64,000 bases of DNA from Photobacterium alginatilyticum (lineage in GTDB: Bacteria > Pseudomonadota > Gammaproteobacteria > Enterobacterales > Vibrionaceae): the NCBI RefSeq assembly GCF_009910675.1, contig NZ_RSEJ01000007.1:124001-188000 (forward strand), written 5' to 3'. Positions within the stretch are counted from its first letter, which is position 1, and every line of letters begins with the position of its first letter. The notes beneath the pieces were generated by a model that worked only from the letters and a program-made list of their open reading frames with translations, was not told the DNA's origin and searched no databases. The translations under genes and the position numbers were made by a program. Shown here one piece after another: positions 34,248-42,689 of this stretch.

Positions 34248-35624
34248 ATGCCACATAGTATTTTTGAGCTATTCAAGGTTGGAGTCGGCCCTTCCAGCTC
34301 CCATACTGTAGGACCGATGGCAGCGGCTGCAGGCTTTGCCACTTTCTTAGTTGAGCAAGAACTGCTTGACCAAACATTTTCGGTGAAGGTTGATCTCTAT
34401 GGCTCGCTCGCCTTAACCGGCCTTGGGCATGCCACCGACATTGCCTGTGTCATGGGGCTGATGGGAGAACTCCCAGAAACGATAGAAGCCGATGACATCC
34501 CAACCATGGTCAGTATGGTTAAAGGCTCCCGCGATCTCCCATTAGCCGGCAAGCGTTTTGTTCCTTTCGACTGGTCAAAAGATATCGTGTTCCACAACGA
34601 TACTTTCCTTCCGGAGCACCCTAACGGCATGACTTGTACAGTGTACGATCAAGAAGGCAAGATCGTGGCCGAAAAAACCTACTTTTCTATCGGTGGCGGA
34701 GCCATTGTCGCCAAAGGTGACGCAGAACAAGAAGCGGCTTCAACATCGCCTCTTCCTTACCCATTCCGCTCCGGAAACAAACTCCTGGCACTGTGCAAGG
34801 AGCACCAGCTAACCATTGCCGAAATCATGCTCGCCAACGAACAGGCACGTAATGACGAGGATCCAACCACTCGTCTGGATCACGTCTGGTCAGTAATGGA
34901 TCAATGTATTAAGCGCGGGGTAGCACAAACAGGGGTACTGCCCGGCAGCCTCAAGCTCAAGCGTCGTGCTAACAAAATCCACCAGGATCTGACGGCAAGA
35001 GAAGAACGTGGCGAGCAGGTAGACTCTCAGGAATGGGTCAACTTGTATGCCATGGCCGTCAACGAGGAAAATGCGGCCGGAGGCAAAGTCGTAACAGCCC
35101 CGACTAACGGCGCGGCTGGCGTGATCCCTGCTGTTCTGGCCTACTACATCCAGTTTGTCGCCCCCAAAAATCAGGATAACGTACAAAAAGGCATCCATGA
35201 TTTCCTGGCCACATCTGCGGCCATCGGCTCACTGTACAAAACCAATGCTTCAATTTCAGCTGCCGAAGTCGGCTGTCAGGGAGAGATCGGCGTGGCCTGC
35301 TCTATGGCCGCCGCTGGCCTGACAGAAGTGATGGGTGGCACCCCGGAGCAGGTAGAAAACGCAGCAGAAATTGCCATGGAGCATAACCTCGGACTGACGT
35401 GCGATCCTATCGACGGCCTGGTTCAGGTGCCATGCATCGAGCGTAATACCATGGGAGCGGTAAAGGCCATTAATGCCTGCCGATTGGCCCTGAGCGGTGA
35501 CGGCTCCCACCATGTCTCTTTGGATGATGTCGTCAAAACCATGCACCAAACCGGGCTGGACATGATGAATCATTACAAGGAAACCTCTCTCGGCGGACTG
35601 GCGATTAATGTCACGGCCTGCTAA
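34248..35624 (+). CDS. sdaA: L-serine dehydratase (iron-sulfur, type 2)
   Basis: This cytoplasmic enzyme deaminates L-serine to pyruvate and ammonia using a [4Fe-4S] cluster. The 458 residues match the SdaA/SdaB length. The N-terminal motif [14 protein letters not shown] is the family signature, and the cluster ligands are Cys343, Cys385 and Cys396, in the same spacing as known type 2 enzymes. The last residue is Cys458 (NVTAC), the tail-in-mouth cysteine that occupies the fourth iron site in the absence of substrate. The ATG has GGAGA 7 bases upstream. It is monocistronic. Whether it is the sdaA or sdaB orthologue cannot be told here. Confidence 0.95.
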   Translation: MPHSIFELFKVGVGPSSSHTVGPMAAAAGFATFLVEQELLDQTFSVKVDLYGSLALTGLGHATDIACVMGLMGELPETIEADDIPTMVSMVKGSRDLPLAGKRFVPFDWSKDIVFHNDTFLPEHPNGMTCTVYDQEGKIVAEKTYFSIGGGAIVAKGDAEQEAASTSPLPYPFRSGNKLLALCKEHQLTIAEIMLANEQARNDEDPTTRLDHVWSVMDQCIKRGVAQTGVLPGSLKLKRRANKIHQDLTAREERGEQVDSQEWVNLYAMAVNEENAAGGKVVTAPTNGAAGVIPAVLAYYIQFVAPKNQDNVQKGIHDFLATSAAIGSLYKTNASISAAEVGCQGEIGVACSMAAAGLTEVMGGTPEQVENAAEIAMEHNLGLTCDPIDGLVQVPCIERNTMGAVKAINACRLALSGDGSHHVSLDDVVKTMHQTGLDMMNHYKETSLGGLAINVTAC

Positions 35625-35672
35625 ACAATCTTTTCGTTATGGAAACGGAGAGCATCGATAAAAGCTCTGTGC

Positions 35673-35701
35673 AAGGATGGCTTGAGTATCAAGCCATCCT
35701 T
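35673..35701. terminator. Inverted repeat between the serine dehydratase and PLC-X genes
   Basis: AAGGATGGCTTGA-GTA-TCAAGCCATCCTT is a perfect 13-bp stem between two converging genes. T-runs are poor on both sides, so it may act as a two-way terminator or as an mRNA end stabiliser. Confidence 0.7.
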
Positions 35702-35733
35702 AAAGTTAAGACAAGTAGATTTCAGCTAGGCTG

Positions 35734-37173
35734 TTAATGCCAGTACCAACGTTGGCTATCGCCACCGTGATGCGTCCAAAGATGCGCCTTGCTGCCATTT
35801 GTGCTCCAGTAGCCACCTTTTATGTCCAGCATGTTTTGCTTACCATACTGGCTGCGTAACCCATGATCGCCATACTCAGACCAGCGTTGGTTTATCTGTT
35901 CGTTGCAATCCCAGATTTCAACGTTAGAGCCCTTATCCCCCGATCCTGAGACGGTGGCACACTTGTTGAAATTCATCTTATTGCGCAGATATCCCTCCGA
36001 ATCCAGGTACCAGCGTTGTGAGTCGGCATCGTGGCAACTCCATTGATGGATTTCGTTGCCATTCTCTAAGCTGCGATCTTCCAAGTCCAAACACTTGTCA
36101 TAACCATTTTTCAACTGGCGGAAATTTACATTGCCGAAAAGTGGATAGATGGCACCGTAATTATTTGGGAAGAATGATTTCACACCAGCCAATGAAGCAA
36201 TATTCTTGCGATAAAGATTGATAGCAAGACTAGTCTCTACAACCTTAGAGCGGCGCTCATAATAATCAACCATAATAATATTCGGTTCCAAGCCCTGATC
36301 TATTTCATAGGACATCATCCATTGAGAAAGATAAGTATTGAATTCATCAGCCATACTTTTTAAGGTTGTTAGTTTGTCAAGAATGCCACCAGACCCCATA
36401 AAGGTGAGCTGCATCTGACTCACATAAAATTGATTGGTATTTTGATGGTTGAGAAGTTGAGCGTCCTGGTAGACCTTCAGATCTTCAACCGTAGCGGCGT
36501 TTGCCCATGGTGAATCGATATTACTGCCACGGTGCCAGTAGTATTTTGAAGAGGCGAGTACCTTGCTGTCTTTCGCCAATGCAATAATATTTCTATTCAT
36601 ATTCCAAGCATCGGAAATCTGAATATTTCCCGAGTTATAACTGATACCAGCCGCATTATTAGGAATTAAGAGATTGGAAAACTTAGTCAGGAAGTAATCG
36701 TTGAAACGTTGTACATCTGTATTGTCAGCAAAATCATTTAACTCCTGAAAGTCCAATATCAAGATCTCTTTGGGATGACTCTTGGCAAATTCATACAAAG
36801 GATCAAGAACCAGTGGCAGATCTTCTCCACGTATGATGCCATGCACGATGATAAACTTATTATTGTCATCATCGTTACTGACCCGTAGATCAAAATAGCG
36901 AATACCATCTTTAGCCTGCTGACACAAATCCCGACTTTGGGTCACTGACACTGCTTCAATTGAAGCAAGAGACTTGATCGAGAAAGTACCCGCATCGTGG
37001 GTGCCTGGAATGGCAATATCGCGCAGGCGAACATCACTGTCCTGACTATACAAACGCTCCATCCAGCCGCTATATTCTCCCCCGCCTGAACAGGTTGTAG
37101 CCTGAGCACCCATACTGAATGCCAACGCCGTCAACATACAGGCTGAACAGGTGAGTTTTCGAATGAATTTCAT
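35734..37173 (-). CDS. Secreted PI-PLC X-domain protein with C-terminal ricin-type lectin
   Basis: The 479-residue protein has a Sec signal peptide (about 1-25, ending GAQA) and a phosphatidylinositol-specific phospholipase C X-domain. The catalytic histidines are His59 in IPGTHDAGT and His111 in FIIVHGII. Residues from about 335 form a ricin-type beta-trefoil with three QRW motifs, which usually binds sugars. The expected activity is cleavage of phosphatidylinositol or GPI anchors, directed to glycans by the lectin. Bacteria mostly lack phosphatidylinositol, so a host or algal target is likely (inference). It is monocistronic. No metal-binding signature of eukaryotic PLC is evident. Confidence 0.87.
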   Translation of the reverse strand: MKFIRKLTCSACMLTALAFSMGAQATTCSGGGEYSGWMERLYSQDSDVRLRDIAIPGTHDAGTFSIKSLASIEAVSVTQSRDLCQQAKDGIRYFDLRVSNDDDNNKFIIVHGIIRGEDLPLVLDPLYEFAKSHPKEILILDFQELNDFADNTDVQRFNDYFLTKFSNLLIPNNAAGISYNSGNIQISDAWNMNRNIIALAKDSKVLASSKYYWHRGSNIDSPWANAATVEDLKVYQDAQLLNHQNTNQFYVSQMQLTFMGSGGILDKLTTLKSMADEFNTYLSQWMMSYEIDQGLEPNIIMVDYYERRSKVVETSLAINLYRKNIASLAGVKSFFPNNYGAIYPLFGNVNFRQLKNGYDKCLDLEDRSLENGNEIHQWSCHDADSQRWYLDSEGYLRNKMNFNKCATVSGSGDKGSNVEIWDCNEQINQRWSEYGDHGLRSQYGKQNMLDIKGGYWSTNGSKAHLWTHHGGDSQRWYWH

Positions 37174-37375
37174 ATGAATCCTTTTATTATATAGCTCCGT
37201 TATATTCGGAGTAGGGTCTATTGGTAGTTTCTTGCTTATGCTTTCAGGGCATTATTATATGAATTACAAGCAAAAAAATACTCACCCACCATTGAGAACC
37301 TTGTAAGCAATCCCAAATAAAACACAAAAGGAAAACATCTTTGGCTGTATCGTGCCGGAGTGGTTAATCCCCAGA

Positions 37376-37406
37376 TAAAAATTGCCTCGCACAATGGCGA
37401 GGCAAT
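37376..37406 (-). terminator. Terminator of the EamA transporter gene
   Basis: The 10-bp stem ATTGCCTCGC / GCGAGGCAAT with a 6-base loop runs on the minus strand into TTTTTATC. It lies about 43 bases beyond the EamA stop codon. Confidence 0.85.
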
Positions 37407-37448
37407 ACAAAGTTATCTTTTTAAGCGCACTGATTCAGGTTCAACTAT

Positions 37449-38345
37449 TCAGGACGAACGATTCAAAACAACCTTCTTCTGCCTGAGTAGCTGTTTAGGC
37501 GAAAAACCTGTCACAAACATGGTTCCAACGACGACGAGTACAGAGCCCACCAAAGTGTTCATGCCTATTTCTTCACCGAGGAAGAGGTGCCCCCAAAAAA
37601 TACCAAATACAGGGATCAGGAAAGTCACCGAGAGTGCAGAAGACGCCCCTAGATCAACGATCAATCGGAAATAGATTAAATACGCGATACCTGTACATAC
37701 CACGCCAAGCAAGAAGACCGCCAGAGCAATATTAAGATTAGGGTCTTCCCTAATTGGTACAAACGGCAGGAAAGGCACAACGATAAGGACCGCAGCCCAC
37801 ATGCTGCCATGGGCATTATTGAACGACTCAATTTTCGGTGCATTCTTGGCATAGTTTGAGGCAATACCATAACAAAACGCCGCCATTATCGCGGCAGTTA
37901 TAGGCAAAATAGCATTCTCACCGATATTGGCAGCTTCCCAGCCAACCAACACACTCACCCCTATAATCCCCATGCATAACCCGAGTAAGACGCGTTTTGA
38001 CAGGACAGTCCTGGTCCAAATCGCACCAATTATCGCCCCCCAGATAGGCGCGGTAGAGTTCAGAATCGAGAGAGAAGAAGCGTTCAACGTCTGCGCAGAA
38101 TAGGCGAACAGCAAAAATGGCAAAGCTGTATTGAACAGTCCCAGGATAAAATAGTGCCTGGCATTGGCTATAAACTGGAGGTTCTTCTTTAGGTAAAAAG
38201 AAACCGCCAGCAAGGTAATCGCCGCAAATGCTACCCTGGCTTCAATCAGCACAGCAGGCCCGAGCGGGTTGGCCGCAATGCGCATAAAAAGGAATGATCC
38301 ACCCCAGATTGCAGCTAAGGTAAGAAGTCTGAGAAAGCTTGCCAT
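37449..38345 (-). CDS. EamA/DMT-family inner-membrane transporter
   Basis: This 298-residue protein has about ten hydrophobic segments in two EamA repeats, typical of drug/metabolite transporters such as RhaT or YdcZ relatives. The first repeat begins LAAIWGGSFLFMRIAANPLGP; the second contains AIMAAFCYGIASNYAK. Substrates in the family range from amino acids to nucleotides and cannot be told from sequence. It follows the DeoR regulator gene on the same strand with a 37-base gap and no terminator between, so the two may share a transcript. That would place it under the control of the sugar-phosphate regulator, which is worth noting but unproven. Confidence 0.85.
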   Translation of the reverse strand: MASFLRLLTLAAIWGGSFLFMRIAANPLGPAVLIEARVAFAAITLLAVSFYLKKNLQFIANARHYFILGLFNTALPFLLFAYSAQTLNASSLSILNSTAPIWGAIIGAIWTRTVLSKRVLLGLCMGIIGVSVLVGWEAANIGENAILPITAAIMAAFCYGIASNYAKNAPKIESFNNAHGSMWAAVLIVVPFLPFVPIREDPNLNIALAVFLLGVVCTGIAYLIYFRLIVDLGASSALSVTFLIPVFGIFWGHLFLGEEIGMNTLVGSVLVVVGTMFVTGFSPKQLLRQKKVVLNRSS

Positions 38346-38382
38346 ATTATTCTTCCATAAAAGCGGTTATTGCCGACTTGTA

Positions 38383-39123
38383 CTAACCACGCAGCACTTC
38401 GACACCCTGTCTTTTCAGGGCATCGATATCATCTTTAGGTGCAGCATCATCGGTCAGCAAAATTGATATTTCACTGGTTTTGCCGATTGAAGACGGATAA
38501 ATCTGGCCAAACTTGCTGGAGTCGGTCAACACAATATTGCGGCGGTTCTTGCCGATGATCGTTTCGGCAATTTCTGCCCGCATCATATCCCGGCTGGTAA
38601 AGCCGGTATCCTGGTGATAGCCGTCAATGCCCAGAAAGGCGGTGCTGAAATGAATATTCTGAATACACAGCTTGGTTAACGGGCCAACCAGGCTCTCCCC
38701 CTGATGCTGGTATACGCCGCCAAGCAAGATAATATTGGCTGCGGAGTTGCGAATAAGATGAGCAATATAGGCCGAAGGCGTAATGATCGTCACATCGCCG
38801 CGCTCAGCCAGTGTCCGGGCCAATAGCGCATTGGCACTGCCCCCTTCTATTAACACCGTTTCGTTCGGTGCCACCAGCTCGGCCGCTTTGTTGGCGAGTT
38901 GCTGTTTAATATCGAATCGGACTTCAAGACGTGCATTCACATCATCACTCTGAAGCGCCATTGCGGCGCCATGAACACGCTTAAGATAGCCCTGCTGCTC
39001 AAGAAAATTAAGATCCTGACGGATAGTCACCCCCGAGACACCCACCAGCTCAGACAAGTCGGTAACTTGTACCCGCTTGCGTTCGTTGACGATTTGTAAG
39101 ATCTCGTTTTGTCTTGAATTCAC
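38383..39123 (-). CDS. DeoR-family transcriptional repressor
   Basis: The 246-residue protein has the DeoR N-terminal helix-turn-helix (VQVTDLSELVGVSGVTIRQD, about 18-37) and a C-terminal sugar-phosphate-binding domain of the ribose-5-phosphate-isomerase-like fold (TVLIEGGSANALLARTL; AFLGIDGYHQDTGFTS). Members usually repress sugar pathways until a phosphorylated sugar binds. The gene follows the YbiW enzyme gene but is separated from it by a terminator. The palindrome TTTCA-TT-TGAAA lies 45 bases upstream of its start, and similar sites flank ybiY and fsa, so it very probably controls this locus and itself. The effector is unknown; an anhydrosugar or deoxysugar phosphate would fit. Confidence 0.87.
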   Translation of the reverse strand: MNSRQNEILQIVNERKRVQVTDLSELVGVSGVTIRQDLNFLEQQGYLKRVHGAAMALQSDDVNARLEVRFDIKQQLANKAAELVAPNETVLIEGGSANALLARTLAERGDVTIITPSAYIAHLIRNSAANIILLGGVYQHQGESLVGPLTKLCIQNIHFSTAFLGIDGYHQDTGFTSRDMMRAEIAETIIGKNRRNIVLTDSSKFGQIYPSSIGKTSEISILLTDDAAPKDDIDALKRQGVEVLRG

Positions 39124-39134
39124 AGCGTTTCTCC

Positions 39135-39167
39135 AAAAAAAAGGCCGAGTCAGTGTAACTCAGCCTT
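39135..39167 (-). terminator. Terminator of the ybiY-ybiW transcript
   Basis: On the minus strand AAGGCTGAGT-TACACTG-ACTCGGCCTT (one G-U pair) is followed by eight T. It lies between the glycyl-radical enzyme gene and the DeoR gene. Confidence 0.88.
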
Positions 39168-39181
39168 CTTTCATTTGAAAC
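39168..39181. promoter_or_regulatory. DeoR-type operator upstream of the deoR gene
   Basis: CTTTCATTTGAAAC contains the 5-2-5 palindrome TTTCA-TT-TGAAA. It is the same core as the sites at 42597 and 43345. Its place 45 bases before the regulator gene suggests autoregulation. Confidence 0.55.
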
Positions 39182-39209
39182 TACTGCAAGCGTGTAGTTG
39201 AAAGTCTAC

Positions 39210-41633
39210 TTACAAGTCATGCTCGGTACGGGCAATGATATCGTCCTGCGCATCTGGCGACAGCGCCGTAAAGAACGCCGAGTAACCGGCAACCCGTACC
39301 ACCAGATCACGATATTGCTCAGGGTTCTTCTTCGCCGCCAGCAAGGTATCACGCGAAACGATATTGTACTGCACATGCCACCCCTTGTGATGATTGAAGA
39401 AAGTACGGATCAACATAGAGAGCTTCAGCTTATCCCCTTCCGAGGCGACCGCAGCCGGTGACAGTTTCTGGTTCAGCAACACACCACCCAAAATCTGATT
39501 CACCTGAATTTTGCCGACCGAGTTATATACCGCCGTCGGTCCCAGACGGTCCGAGCCTGATGACGGGCTTGCCCCCTCTGCCAGTGGTGTGGTTGCCTTG
39601 CGGCCATCTGGCGTTGCCATGGTGGATGCCCCGAATGGCACGTTGGCAGAAATGCTCGACGTACCTGCGTAGTAACCGCCACCAATTGGGCCACGACCGT
39701 AGCGAGTGTTCACAAACTGGGCAAGCTCATCAATATAGGCCTGGTATGCTTCCGCCAGCAGGCTGTCAACAGCATCGTCATCGTTACCGTATTTCGGTGC
39801 GAAATTTATCAGGCGCTGGCGAAGCTGTTCGTTCTCGCTGCCGGCAAAATCCTCTGCCAATGCTTTTGCCAGTTCAGGCTGGCTGATTTGCGCCTCGTCA
39901 AACACCAGGTGCTTAACCGCTGCCAGGCTGTTGCCCAGGTTGGCAATACCGACCTGTAAACCCGATACCCAGTCGTATTTTGCCCCGCCCTCTTTGACGG
40001 TTTTACCACGCTCAAGGCAGTTGTCGACCAATGATGAGCAGAAGATATCCTGTGCCTGCTGCTCCAACACTGTATCGACTACCGTGTCAATCTCAATCGA
40101 CTTACGTGTGTAGTAACGTACCTGATCGCGCCAGGATTGCATCACTTCAGCGAAGTTCGCAAAATTTCCTTTCGCCAGCGATTTGTCATGCGGCAGGAAG
40201 TCCTTACCCGATGTGGCATCCACACCTTCATTGAGTGCTGCCAGCAAGATACGGGCAAAGTTGATAAAGCTCATACCGGTACAACGATAGCCCCACTTGC
40301 CCGGCACCGCCGTTTCGATACAGCCGATCGAAGCATAGTTATAGGCGTCTTTTTTCTCCACACCCAGCTTGATGAACTCAGGGATCACGATTTCATCGTT
40401 GTTGAATGCCGGCATACCAAAGCCGCATTTAATCACCTCAATACAGCCCATTAAAAACGCTTGGTCTAGCCCTTCGTGATAACGAACACTCAGGTTTGGC
40501 TGGGTAGAACGCAGCTGGCCGCAAGATTCCAAAATCGCCCACGACAGAGGATTGACCGCATCTTCCGGCGTCCCATCTTCATTCAGCTTCTGACCGCCGA
40601 TACAGACATTTTGGTACAGCGGTGAACCTGCCGATGCTTTAGAGTGTGCCCCCGAGCGAATCTTGTTAACTTCCAGTAGCTTAAGCCAGCAGCTTTGCAG
40701 CAGTTCAAGCGCAAAATCCTTTTCAATAGCGCCGCTCTCAAGGTCGCGCACGTAGTAGTCATTCAGGAACTGGTCCATCCGGCCAAACGACACCGAGTGA
40801 CCATTTGATTCGATTTGCAGCATCAGCTGAACAAAATAGCTCAGTTGCAATGCCTGCCAGAAATTCTCTGGGGCATCGGTGGACACATGACGGCAGTTCG
40901 CGGCAATCATTTCAAGCTCTGCCTTACGAGCCATACGCGCTTCGTCTTTTGCCATTGACTCGGCAAGCTCGGCGTAGCGCACCATGTGAGCCTGGATCGC
41001 CACAAGAACAATCTCGACCGACTTATAGAACTGCTCTTTCTTCAGTCCCTCAAACGTAGACACATCATTGGTTGCACGGTACTGGCGAACTTCCTCAATC
41101 AGGCCGTTCATACCCAGCTCGAGGATCTTCTCGTTATCCACCGCAAGGTGAGCATCGCCTGAGGTCATATTGCCTTCGGCCTTGATGATGGTGGTTGCCA
41201 AAATGTCCTGCTGCTCATCGGTAAACAGGCCATAGCAGCGGTCTTGTACCGTCTTGCCACGCCAGTAAGGTGTCAGACGGTGAATAATCTGCTTATCTTG
41301 CTCGGTTACCGCAAACCCCGCCCCCGGGCGGTCAGCCAGCTCATCAATCTCGGCTTCAATCCAGCGAACTGTGTATTCAGGGAATATAGGTGCCGCGCGC
41401 ACTTTACTTGCCTGGTTACCGATCACCAGTTCATCGTGTTTGATCCAGATAGTACGTGTACGCAGGTGCTCCTCTAGCGCCAGTGCACGCTGGACAATCA
41501 CAGGCTTGTCTTCATTGGCTTGATAAGCCTTGGTATATGCCTCTGCACGTTCGGTACAAATCGGTGGGGTGACAATATTTACCAGCTCAGCTTTGTGTGC
41601 TTTGATGCGCTCAGGCAGAAAATTTAAGTCCAT
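39210..41633 (-). CDS. ybiW: YbiW/PflD-type glycyl-radical enzyme
   Basis: This 807-residue protein is a glycyl-radical enzyme, active only without oxygen. The radical sits on Gly783 in VRVAGYSAFF near the C-terminus. The active-site loop is SIGCIETAVPGKW with Cys438 and Glu440. The Cys-x-Glu pattern is that of dehydratases such as glycerol dehydratase rather than of pyruvate formate-lyase, which has two adjacent cysteines. The gene starts 2 bases after the activase gene and lies near an fsa aldolase gene, the arrangement of E. coli ybiW-ybiY-fsaA. From memory, E. coli YbiW was recently reported to dehydrate 1,5-anhydroglucitol-6-phosphate; older annotation calls it formate acetyltransferase, which the active site does not support. 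Confidence 0.88.
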   Translation of the reverse strand: MDLNFLPERIKAHKAELVNIVTPPICTERAEAYTKAYQANEDKPVIVQRALALEEHLRTRTIWIKHDELVIGNQASKVRAAPIFPEYTVRWIEAEIDELADRPGAGFAVTEQDKQIIHRLTPYWRGKTVQDRCYGLFTDEQQDILATTIIKAEGNMTSGDAHLAVDNEKILELGMNGLIEEVRQYRATNDVSTFEGLKKEQFYKSVEIVLVAIQAHMVRYAELAESMAKDEARMARKAELEMIAANCRHVSTDAPENFWQALQLSYFVQLMLQIESNGHSVSFGRMDQFLNDYYVRDLESGAIEKDFALELLQSCWLKLLEVNKIRSGAHSKASAGSPLYQNVCIGGQKLNEDGTPEDAVNPLSWAILESCGQLRSTQPNLSVRYHEGLDQAFLMGCIEVIKCGFGMPAFNNDEIVIPEFIKLGVEKKDAYNYASIGCIETAVPGKWGYRCTGMSFINFARILLAALNEGVDATSGKDFLPHDKSLAKGNFANFAEVMQSWRDQVRYYTRKSIEIDTVVDTVLEQQAQDIFCSSLVDNCLERGKTVKEGGAKYDWVSGLQVGIANLGNSLAAVKHLVFDEAQISQPELAKALAEDFAGSENEQLRQRLINFAPKYGNDDDAVDSLLAEAYQAYIDELAQFVNTRYGRGPIGGGYYAGTSSISANVPFGASTMATPDGRKATTPLAEGASPSSGSDRLGPTAVYNSVGKIQVNQILGGVLLNQKLSPAAVASEGDKLKLSMLIRTFFNHHKGWHVQYNIVSRDTLLAAKKNPEQYRDLVVRVAGYSAFFTALSPDAQDDIIARTEHDL

Positions 41634-41635
41634 GA

Positions 41636-42535
41636 TTAACCTCTGATGGTCACGTTAAGTTGGGTATTGTTGCTCGCGTATTGCTGTACTCTCTGGAGCA
41701 GCTCCGGATTATTCAGCGGTTGGTCCGAACATTCGTAGGGCATATCGAGCAAGCGATATTTGTTGATGCCGAGGGTGTGGTACGGCAGCAGATGAAGCTC
41801 TTTGCAGCTTTCAAGTGAAGATGCAAAATCAATAATTTGTTGAAGCTCTTGATCTGTATCGTTAAAGCCCGGTACGACAGGCACTCTGATCACAATGCGT
41901 TTGGTAATAGGTGCCAGCTTGCGGAAGTTTTCTTTGATGCGCTTGAGCGAACCCTTCGCCCAGCTCAGAAACTTCTCTTCATCGGTATGTTTAAGATCGG
42001 CCAGCCAGCAATCGATATGGGGCGCCGCTTTCTCGATATTCTTCCACGGAACATGCATGCATGATTCAATCGCCGTAGGGACATCAGCATCGTGCAAACG
42101 CATTGCCAGATCGGTCACCAAGTCTGGCTGCATAAGCGGCTCGCCGCCCGAGAAAGTCACCCCGCCACCGCTTTGGTCATAAAAGGGCTTATCTTTCATT
42201 AGGGTATCGAATAGATAGTCACTTTCTGCTTCTTTCCCACACACGGTTAACGCCTCAGTCGGGCAAACTCTTTTCAGCGCGATTAGCTCGTCGTCACTGA
42301 TCTGCTTACGATTGATGACAAGCGTATCGCCATCACGCTCAATGCCCTGGCTGGCACCGACGCATAGGTTGCAATCAGCCATGCAGCTTCGCTCGTCAAA
42401 CAAGACAGAGTGCTTTTCACTGCGGCTTTCAGGATTTTGACACCAAGGACAAGCCAGACTGCACCCTTTCAAAAACAAGATAGAGCGAATGCCGTCCCCG
42501 TCATGAGTCGAAAACCGTTGAATATTAAAATACAT
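41636..42535 (-). CDS. ybiY: YbiY-type glycyl-radical enzyme activase (radical SAM)
   Basis: The activase uses S-adenosylmethionine to place the radical on the glycine of the neighbouring enzyme. The 299 residues open MYFNIQRFSTHDGDGIRS, and the radical-SAM cluster motif is CSLACPWC (CxxxCxxC). A ferredoxin-like insert with further cysteines (CMADCNLC and VCPTEALTVC) binds extra clusters, as usual in this subfamily. GGGVTFSGGEP is the SAM-binding glycine motif. I choose the ATG at 42535, which has GAGG 6 bases upstream and aligns with E. coli YbiY; the ATG at 42580 lies inside a palindrome and has no Shine-Dalgarno sequence. It heads the operon ybiY-ybiW. Confidence 0.9.
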   Translation of the reverse strand: MYFNIQRFSTHDGDGIRSILFLKGCSLACPWCQNPESRSEKHSVLFDERSCMADCNLCVGASQGIERDGDTLVINRKQISDDELIALKRVCPTEALTVCGKEAESDYLFDTLMKDKPFYDQSGGGVTFSGGEPLMQPDLVTDLAMRLHDADVPTAIESCMHVPWKNIEKAAPHIDCWLADLKHTDEEKFLSWAKGSLKRIKENFRKLAPITKRIVIRVPVVPGFNDTDQELQQIIDFASSLESCKELHLLPYHTLGINKYRLLDMPYECSDQPLNNPELLQRVQQYASNNTQLNVTIRG

Positions 42536-42574
42536 CCTATTCCTCGCTGTCGGTTTGATAGATAACCGCGACAC

Positions 42575-42590
42575 CTTCATTAAATGAAAT
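42575..42590. promoter_or_regulatory. Second, weaker DeoR-type site near the ybiY start
   Basis: CTTCATTAAATGAAAT contains TTCAT-TAA-ATGAA, a 5-3-5 inverted repeat close in sequence to the main operator 22 bases away. It falls around the predicted transcription start of ybiY. Confidence 0.4.
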
Positions 42591-42591
42591 T

Positions 42592-42597
42592 ATTATA
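42592..42597 (-). promoter_or_regulatory. -10 box (TATAAT) of the ybiY-ybiW promoter
   Basis: The minus strand reads GAAAGTATAATAATTT, a consensus -10 box. There is no good -35 box, as expected for a promoter that needs an activator. Transcription would begin near 42585. Confidence 0.6.
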
Positions 42598-42612
42598 CTT
42601 TCAAATGAAAGT
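42597..42612. promoter_or_regulatory. DeoR-type operator between ybiY and fsa
   Basis: ACTTTCA-AA-TGAAAGT is a perfect 7-2-7 inverted repeat. It overlaps one end of the TATAAT box and lies between that box and the FNR site, the right place to block the ybiY promoter. Confidence 0.68.
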
Positions 42613-42616
42613 TCAA

Positions 42617-42630
42617 TTGATCTTAATCAA
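42617..42630. promoter_or_regulatory. FNR box, perfect consensus
   Basis: TTGAT-CTTA-ATCAA matches the FNR consensus TTGATnnnnATCAA at every fixed base. Its centre is about 39-41 bases upstream of the predicted ybiY start, the class II activator position. Anaerobic activation suits an oxygen-sensitive radical enzyme. Confidence 0.72.
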
Positions 42631-42689
42631 GATCTAAACAACTAGCGGGATCTATAGTTTGTCTATCAACTGAAACGAGACCTATACCC

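Noticed and set aside
39210..41633. Calling the glycyl-radical enzyme pyruvate formate-lyase
   Set aside because: True PflB has two adjacent active-site cysteines; this protein has Cys-Ile-Glu and the ybiW gene neighbourhood.
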